Shown here: positions 57,390 through 64,000 of the stretch, one piece after another
Numbering within the stretch: the stretch's first letter is position 1
How the letters are laid out: each line of letters opens with the position of its first letter
Origin: Trametes villosa
Lineage: Eukaryota > Basidiomycota > Agaricomycetes > Polyporales > Polyporaceae
Assembly (NCBI GenBank): GCA_002964805.2
Contig: PUDQ02000001.1
Span: 1,202,001 to 1,266,000, forward strand
Direction: 5' to 3'
Length of the DNA: 64,000 nucleotides
Program-made: the position numbers and the translations under genes
Notes under the pieces: generated by a model
The model's input: the letters and a program-made list of their open reading frames with translations, nothing else
Told to the model about the DNA's origin: nothing
Database searches by the model: none

Positions 57390-59143
57390 CTACGGGCGAG
57401 CCTCGTTCACGAAGATGCCGGCACCGCCCATGCCGCTGCCGATGCACATGCTCGTGCAGAGGATGTCCGCGCCGCGACGCTTGAGCTCCGCGAGCCCAGT
57501 AACGACTTGGCGTGCGCCGGCTGTGAAGCAAGGTCACTATCCACGATATATCCGCAAGGAGAGGGCAGTAACTCACTCATGCCAAGCGGATGTGTCAGGG
57601 CGATTGAGCCGCCACTGGAGTTCACGCGGACGTCAACAACGTATCAGAGAGCCATACAGGACAGGAACTCACTTCGGGTTGATCTTCTCGATGGGGACTC
57701 GGAGCTGCTCGACGCAGTATGCGAACTGGGAGGCGAAAGCCTCGTTGATCTGTAAGTTCCGTAAGCTTACGACTCTACATGTATACGGACTGAGTGTACG
57801 ACGGACTTCAAAGACGTCGACGTCTTCCTTTTGAAGCCCTGCCTTCGAGAGGACTCTCGGGATTGCTGCCACCGGCGAGATACCCATGTACCTTGGCTCG
57901 ACCCCTGCACACTCATACGCGTCACTAACAGTTATACGTGTTACGGGCTTCAGCGGCACGTACCAACGAATGCACTCGTCACATATTTCCCAAGGACTTC
58001 CCATCCCTCCTTCTCCGCTCTAGCACGGGAGGTGAGGATGCAGAGGGCGGCGCCGTCGCCGATACCGCTCGAGTTGCCGGCCGTGGACGCGCCGTCTTCC
58101 ATGAAGGCAGGCTTGAGACCACCGAGGGACTCGAGGGAGACCCCCGGGCGGACAGTGTCATCCACCGAAATGGTGGTCCCCCGGACTTCCACGGGGATGA
58201 TCTCCTCTGAGAAGATCCCTGATTTTACTGACTGCAGGATAAGGCCACAGTGTGAGTAAGCAACCCGCAAACACAGGCGGAAAATAATGCTTACCTTCGC
58301 AGCTCGAGTGTGCGAGATGAGAGCGTACTCGTCCTGCTTCTGACGAGGGACGTTGTATGCTCTCGCGACCATCTCAGATGTCCAACCCATCGGCTACACA
58401 TTCGGGTAAGTCGTGCCATCCAGGAATGCTCGGGGAAGACGCTACCTGTACGCAGTCATGTGCCTGAGCGTTCTGGTCCACTACAGGTGTAATCTCGGGG
58501 GTTGGCCGAGGGCTAGTCAATGTGTTAGGTTGGAGACATCCACAAGCATTTGCCATAGCGCATCTCACTTTAGCGACATGCTTTCCACGCCGACAGCGAT
58601 CCCTAGCTCGATTTGCTGTGTTCTGACGGCATTGGAGATAGTGACGATGGACTGCAGCCCTGAAGAGCATAGCCTGTTCACGGTGGAGATGGGCACCTCA
58701 ACGGGGAAACCAGCAGCAATGGCAGCTGCTCGGGATATGTAGAGAGGCGACGGTGGATGACACGTTCCTATTCATGAACTGTTAGCTCAGTGGCCTCGAC
58801 AAAATATACGTATACACCGTACCTACGCAGATATCCTCAACCAAAGCCGGGTCCAGCTTGGTTTTCTCCAAGGTTGCCTATGAAGACAGTTCCGTTGTGA
58901 GACAACCCTCCTATAGCGCGTAGACGTTCCAGAACGCACCTTAAAGAGAGCGTGCAACAGCTCGTCTACCGGGATATCCTTGAGCTGGCCCTTGCGTGCC
59001 CGACCCAATGCCGTCCTCTTCGCGAACGTAATAACCACATCGTCCGGGCGTTTCGCAAGTAGTTCTGAACGACCTTTGGCCTGTGTCGCGAAGGTGCGAG
59101 CGAGGCCGCGTGCGGGGCGTCGAGCTATGAGTCTGGCGAACAT
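57390..59143 (-). CDS. 3-ketoacyl-CoA thiolase
   Basis: Catalyses the last step of beta-oxidation, cleaving 3-ketoacyl-CoA to acetyl-CoA. It begins MFARLIARRPARGLARTFAT, then KRPDDVVITFAKRTALGRAR and GQLKDIPVDELLHALFKATL. The acyl-accepting Cys is in STVNRLCSSGLQ. Next come PMGWTSEMVARAYNVPR, AFMEDGASTAGNSSGIGDGA, MGISPVAAIPRVLSKAGLQ, DVFEINEAFASQFAYCVEQL, and GGSIALTHPLGM with the catalytic His. The second Cys is in CTSMCIGSGMG near the end. All active-site residues are present. The N-terminus is Arg-rich without a clear peroxisomal PTS2 nonapeptide, and the C-terminus (VNEARP) is not a PTS1, so mitochondrial targeting is likelier. Eight or more introns. It is convergent with amidase 2, only 113 bp apart. 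Confidence 0.9.
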
Positions 59144-60095
59144 GAGAGCAGGTCGGTGAGCACTGACAGGCGAAAGACGGCGAGGTCGAAATATATTCGG
59201 CCGAGGGAGGAGGACGGCTAAGGAGAGGCCTTACTCGATCCTGGCCGTTCTTCCCCACACTCCCCGCCCTTAACTTAGAGCAGATCCCGCGCCCGATCCC
59301 CATGACGCGAACACATGACCGCCATCACGCTCCGACTCGCGCGCGCGTCTCCTCCTTCTCCCTCTTCCTTCCACTCTCACTCGCAGAATAGGACGCGGTT
59401 GCGTTGGCTGTGCTCGAGGTCGTGAACGGTGATACCCGTGCACCAGGCAATTTGGGAGGCCAAATCCGCGGTACGCGTAATTGGACTGCAATTATTTAAC
59501 AGCGTTCGCCCATGGTGCACGTGCGTATGTCCGACCCCAGCGCTGCCGCCGTGTGCTACACAGGATATAAGTAGTTGGCAAAACTTGAAGACGCTTGTGC
59601 ATGTCACGTAGGGTGTAAAATCCTACGGGTTGTCTGAAGCGGTCTGAAGCGGTAAGCATGCTCGTCAAGAAGCCTTGTGTGCTCGTAGTACCGTGCAGCA
59701 TCACGCACTAACAGTACACCGGTCAGGTTGTCCGCCCGGCCCGCGCTGCCTCTCGGTCTGACAGAGAAGGGCGTATCACGCTGGCTGTATACAGCAAACA
59801 GTGGCCGACGAACACCTCCTGTACGGTCGCCAGCTCTTTGGAGCGTCCCTCGCAAGGAACCCCTTATCGAATCAACGCGTTCTATTCAAACGTTCCAGAT
59901 GATGTGATGGCTCATTCCCCTCGTCGCTCTCGTCATCCTTGCGAGGATCGTTGAGGAACCTTGTTGGGCCAGTGAGCATCTTTCTGCGCACATGCTACCA
60001 TAGGTACGTCGCGGTCCGAGGAAACAGCTTCCGAGGGTAGAAGAGAAGTACCGCGGTACCTCGCCGTGACGGTAGATGACGCGACCGCCTCTGCC
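59144..60095. other. intergenic region between thiolase and PL4 genes
   Basis: About 950 bases between two divergent genes. The first 250 bases are the likely thiolase promoter, including a CT-rich run on the plus strand near 59348-59385. I found no conserved frame, tRNA or repeat. Confidence 0.4.
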
Positions 60096-60103
60096 TTTAT
60101 AAA
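60096..60103 (+). promoter_or_regulatory. TATA box of the PL4 lyase gene
   Basis: TTTATAAA in the plus direction, 45 nt before the first in-frame ATG at 60148 and 63 nt before the ATG at 60166. Like the first PL8 gene, this secreted-enzyme gene has a TATA-type promoter. Confidence 0.6.
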
Positions 60104-60165
60104 CCAGTGAAGTCGGGCAGTCTCCAGCTCGCCTGTAGTCGAAGCCTATGCCGCACAGGTTGGCC

Positions 60166-63100
60166 ATGAAGCTCCTCCCGCATTTCACGGCCCTCGTCCT
60201 CGCCCTCACTACCGCCAATGCCGTCACCGTAAACCAGACCACCTCGGTGTACACCTTTGCAAACGACCGACTCTCGTTTAACGTCGCGAAGAAGAATGGT
60301 TACATCCAGAATTTGCTATTCGATGGAATTTCTGTGCTCGGTACACTTTCTGGCAATGCGGGTCAACTATACACAGGTTAGCGACGTTCCGAAGAGACAA
60401 CTACTCACGACATAGCAGTCGCTGACAACCTCTCTGCCCACTAGACTTCCCTTCGAAGGGCTTCGCTCTTGTGGGGACAGTGGCTGAGATCGTACAAGGG
60501 AAGGACTACGCCGGCATCGTCCTCACCGACAACGACACAGCCTCTGGATCCCTGTGAGCCATGACCTCCCCTACTAGATCTCTGTCGTCGCGCTGACATC
60601 CTCATTTTAGAGTCCAGAGGTCGTGGTTCCTTCGTGACGGGGAGACGGGCCTGCACTCGTTTGTCCGGCTTGCATATCACAATGCCGCCGTCCCGAACAA
60701 GGGTGCGCTGGGCGAGGTTAGGACCATGTTCCGCCCCAACGGCGGGCCCTGGACGACTTTGGTTACCAATGCGGAGCAGTGGGTACGAGGCGGCTCTCGA
60801 TTATCCTACGTTCAAGGGCTAACTATCACGCTGCAGGCCCCGATCCCCGGCGCCGCGGCGACTGCGAAGCAAGTGCAGGTCCAGGACGCGTAAGTTTATG
60901 ACCGATTGGCGATGATGGGCATATAGCTAACCCGGCTGTAGTACTTGGTATCTCGGCCTCACGCCAGACGACGCCTACGTCCAGCAGGTCAGTGCAGAGT
61001 CTGCAATACCATCCTCAAGCTCTCATTGACGTTTGTGCAGGAATCGGACTACTGGACCAAGGTCCCCACTGCTTCTACATCGATGCCCTTCGACATGCTC
61101 ACGACCATGCTAGTATACGTTCGCGGACAACCAGACGAACAAGGCGCACGGATTGTATGGTCAGAGCGCAGACGGTACTCCCGTCGCCGCGTGGTGGGTT
61201 GTGAACCAGAAGGATACTTTCTTCGGTGGCCCGGTGCGTATCCGCCCTCGTTTGGTCTCAGAGAAGTATGCCGTTCCTTACCCGATGGATTTTAGTACCA
61301 TGTTGACTTGATGGTGGATGGCATTATCTAGTAAGTCCACTCGAAGTTTGTAAGGTTGAGGTTGGAAGATCTGATCTCTCACTACGTGCCACAGCAACAA
61401 GCAATCCACCGGGTGAGTCGGCGACGCAACTGCATCGCGTGCAATCCATACTGATGTCTCTGCCGTGTGCAGTCATGGAGGCGCAACGTATGTGACGTTC
61501 AATTCTTTCGTTCAGTGCGACCATATTGACGTGACGCTTCACAGCTCGCCCAACATCACAGATGGCTTCGACAGGACCTTCGGCCCACAAGTAAGCGGAA
61601 TGCAAGCCTGAGCGCAATGCATACTCACAGGCTCCCCGCAGTTCTTGTATCTGAACCGTGGCGCTAACGCCAGGCAAGTCACACAGCGCATGCGCCTCTG
61701 ATTTGTGTCTCTCATTGACATCTACTCGCCCGCTCCTTTCAGTCCGCAAGACTTGCTGGCTGATGCGGAGAAGTACGCGGACCCGGCTTGGAACGCCAAC
61801 TTCTACGACGAGATCGCACCGCACGTAAGCATAGTTGCCCGCTCTATTTGTGTCAACTCACCTAGTTCGGACCCCAAGGTGCCTGGATATGTTCCGAGCT
61901 CGTCGCGAGGATCGTTCTCCGCTCATGTCAATGTACCTCGCGGAGCTACGGAGGTCGTGGCCATCCTGAGTGCCAACGGCGTCCACTTCCAGGTAGGCAG
62001 ACACCTAGCCTGCAAACTCTTGCCGCAATTCACTCACACGCCAAACAGGACAGTGCTGCTGATACTACGGCGTACCAATACTGGGTCACGGACGTGCACA
62101 ACGGCATAGTGAACATTGACCGAGTCAAGGCTGGGACGTACCGTCTTACGGTGTCTGCCAAGGGTACGCATGAGGTCCCAGCGCATGCCTGCGCATATCA
62201 CTTACCGGGCGCCGCTGCCACAGGGATTTTCGGCGACTATGTCCAAGATAACGTCGTCGTCAAGCCCAAGAAGAACACGCATCTCAGCGCGACATGGGTG
62301 CCCGAGTCGGCGGGGACGGAGATCTGGCGCATTGGCGTACCCGACAAGACTGCAGGCGAGTTTAAGAACGGCTGGGAGCGCGACACGACGCACCCCCGGC
62401 AGCCATCCAGTATGTCGACCTTGCGACGCATCCAAGATCATAGACTGACCGCAACGACGCAGAGTACAGGATCTACTGGGGAGCATGGGACTTCCCGAAC
62501 GAGTTCCCTGGCGGCGTTAACTTCACCGTCGGACAAAGCGTCGAGAGCCGCGACTGGGTTAGTACCTCTGGCTAAACGCGGTGGTCCCCAGATATTGACA
62601 CACCCTGGTGGCCCTTTTCCTTGGACAGAACTACGTGCACTGGTCCCAATATGGGCCGACCTATACCCGAAACGACACCGTAACTGGTACGCCTTCCTGT
62701 CCCTTCTTGTCAGTCCTGCCGTCTCACAAGGCGTTCGTGCCGCAGACATCAACCGGTGGACGATCAACTTCCACATCGACGCGCACACCGCACGCAAGCT
62801 CACCTCGCGCTCAGTCGCGACCTTGACCATCCAGCTCGCAGCGGCGAAGACGACCGCGGGCAACACAGACGCGAACCAGGGCGACTTCGCCAGCTTCCCT
62901 GTAAGTGTCTCCCTGGGCCGAGGCTGTCATAGAGGAGTACTGAGCGAACCATGGACAGATCAACACCTACGTGAACGACGTCGCAGACCCGCTGGTGTGG
63001 ACCATCCAGCAGACCGACAGCAGCAGCTGTGGCGAACGTTCCGGTGCGTGAAAGCCCGATCATCAGCCAGTGTTACCAAATGGTGCTGACGCCCTGTCCC

Positions 63101-63365
63101 AGCGATTTCCTGCCACCTGCTTGCGCGGAAGTTCCAATTCCCGGGCACGCAGCTGAAGGAGGGCGACAACCGTTTTGTGGTGCGTGTCTCAAATCGTTGT
63201 GCCCGCTTCGAGCAACAGGTGCAGTCGACTGACATGACTTCCGATAGTTGGAGCTGCCTCACGCCGCACCGGTGGTAAGTCCGTCCGTTGCCTCCGATAG
63301 CCTCTTACTGACAGCCTCGTTCACAGTACGTGCAGTACGATGCTCTCAGGCTCGAGTTACGATGA
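60166..63365 (+). CDS. secreted rhamnogalacturonan lyase, polysaccharide lyase family 4 (PL4)
   Basis: Cleaves the rhamnose-galacturonate backbone of pectin rhamnogalacturonan I by beta-elimination. It begins MKLLPHFTALVLALTTANAV, a good signal peptide, so I prefer this start to the in-frame ATG at 60148. Exons read TFANDRLSFNVAKKNGYIQN, LLFDGISVLGTLSGNAGQLY, SWFLRDGETGLHSFVRLAYH, LGEVRTMFRPNGGPWTTL, and FADNQTNKAHGLYGQSADGT with the expected catalytic His in KAHGLYG. Then come AWWVVNQKDTFFGGP, YHVDLMVDGIIYN, SPNITDGFDRTFGPQFLYLN, the fibronectin-like middle IFGDYVQDNVVVK, and the C-terminal carbohydrate-binding-like part with IYWGAWDFPNEFPGGVNFTV, NYVHWSQYGPTYTRNDTV and FQFPGTQLKEGDNRFV. It ends YVQYDALRLELR. 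At least fifteen short introns. The gene looks intact. Confidence 0.88.
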
Positions 63366-63776
63366 AAGAACGCAGGGCAAGTGCCCAGGAGTCTGGAGGA
63401 CAGACAATCGGGACGAGTCGCAGCGATTCCATAGTTTTAGTATCATGGTTACTTGGAACAGGAACAATATACCAGCTATATACAGGTACACACGGGCTAT
63501 ATACAGATACATCGACGGGAGCATTATATGTGCATGAGATAAGAGCACGTAAGCAAGCAGAGCAGAGGATAGCAGCAAGGTATAGTAAGAGAGTACATCA
63601 AGACAGATGGTGAGATCGAACCCAAGAAGGCGACTATGTTTTTCTCCTCCGTATGACGTCCTCATCGGGGATGAAGAGATACGCCGTTGTGCGGATGTAG
63701 CACCATTTACTCCATGGAGCTATCTGAGGTTTTGGCAGCGGGGGGGTGGGTATCACGCTTCGGCGACGTCCTCGGC
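63366..63776. other. 3' flank of the PL4 gene
   Basis: About 410 bases between the convergent PL4 gene and the gene at the right edge. It contains a small imperfect tandem repeat (63475-63518). No gene was recognised. Confidence 0.4.
63475..63518. repeat. two-copy imperfect tandem repeat
   Basis: GCTATATACAGGTACACACG is followed directly by GCTATATACAGATACATCG, a duplicated unit of about 21 nt with a few changes. It is probably replication slippage in the 3' flank. Confidence 0.7.
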
Positions 63777-64000
63777 CTAAGCAGTCTCGTCCTCCTCGAC
63801 CTTCTCGGACGCGGCCTCGTCCTCTTCGGTCAGGACCCCACCCTTCTCGGTCTTAACTTCATCCTTTTCGGCCTTGACATCGTCCTTCGCAGCCTTGGCT
63901 TCCTCGTCTGAGGCCAACGGGGTATCCGTGGGGGCGGTGGACTCGCTCTTGACAGCGTCCTCATCCGAAGCAGGAGCAGAAGACGCGCGCGTTTCCGCGT
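63777..64000 (-). CDS. C-terminal acidic end of an unidentified protein, cut by window edge
   Basis: Only the last 74 codons are in the window. The frame is open from the edge to a TAG at 63779-63777 and is highly charged: DEDAVKSESTAPTDTPLASD, then EEAKAAKDDVKAEKDEVKTE, ending EEDEAASEKVEEDETA. The KDDVKAEKDEVKTEK stretch repeats a heptad-like K.EVK.E pattern. The biased composition and lack of frame breaks support a real coding end. No family can be named from this tail. Confidence 0.6.
   Translation of the reverse strand, partial: AETRASSAPASDEDAVKSESTAPTDTPLASDEEAKAAKDDVKAEKDEVKTEKGGVLTEEDEAASEKVEEDETA

Overview
This is a nuclear genomic window from a filamentous basidiomycete fungus, most likely an Agaricomycete of the polypore / white-rot kind. 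The evidence is dense genes split by 50-60 nt introns, GC-rich coding sequence, a basidiomycete-style EF-1alpha gene, and secreted polysaccharide lyases. No bacterial or viral gene was seen. About 29 protein genes and one tRNA can be supported. Most gene models were built by hand, joining exons wherever a conserved protein frame continues across an intron, so start codons and small exons are less certain than the family calls.

Layout. 1-5.4 kb: ELP5 (cut by the left edge), an alpha/beta hydrolase, a membrane-anchored GNAT acetyltransferase and a dienelactone hydrolase. 5.7-16.9 kb: housekeeping genes, namely EF-1alpha, a PAS-kinase-type protein kinase, ribosomal protein eL32, MEMO1, a Tfc7-like histidine phosphatase and an Stm1/SERBP1-like ribosome-binding protein. 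17.8-27.8 kb: a very large Spp1/CFP1-like COMPASS subunit with a PHD finger, LSM1, an intron-containing tRNA-Ser(UGA), a divergent pair of mitochondrial-protein genes (NDUFA5 and bL32m), and a cytochrome P450. 27.8-30.4 kb has no recognisable gene. 30.4-41.1 kb: INCENP, a non-autonomous DNA transposon just past its stop codon, a TPR-MYND protein, the SNARE Sec9 and the U3 snoRNP protein Mpp10. 41.4-63.4 kb is more accessory: two paralogous amidases about 12 kb apart on opposite strands, a SUR7/PalI-type membrane protein, two tandem secreted PL8 lyases, ribosomal protein uS3, a 3-ketoacyl-CoA thiolase and a secreted PL4 rhamnogalacturonan lyase. The right edge cuts the acidic C-terminus of an unidentified gene.

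How the genes relate. There is no single pathway. Housekeeping genes for translation, RNA processing, chromatin and cytokinesis make up the left two thirds. The right third mixes plant- or microbe-polysaccharide degradation (PL8, PL8, PL4) with small-molecule breakdown (amidases, thiolase).

The most unusual signals are structural. At least five introns use GC-AG instead of GT-AG splice sites, and one of them sits at the same position as a GT-AG intron in its paralogue within this window. There is a 623-bp element with 10-bp perfect terminal inverted repeats, and a histidine-rich tract in an over-long Spp1. I did not find a convincing new multi-gene system.
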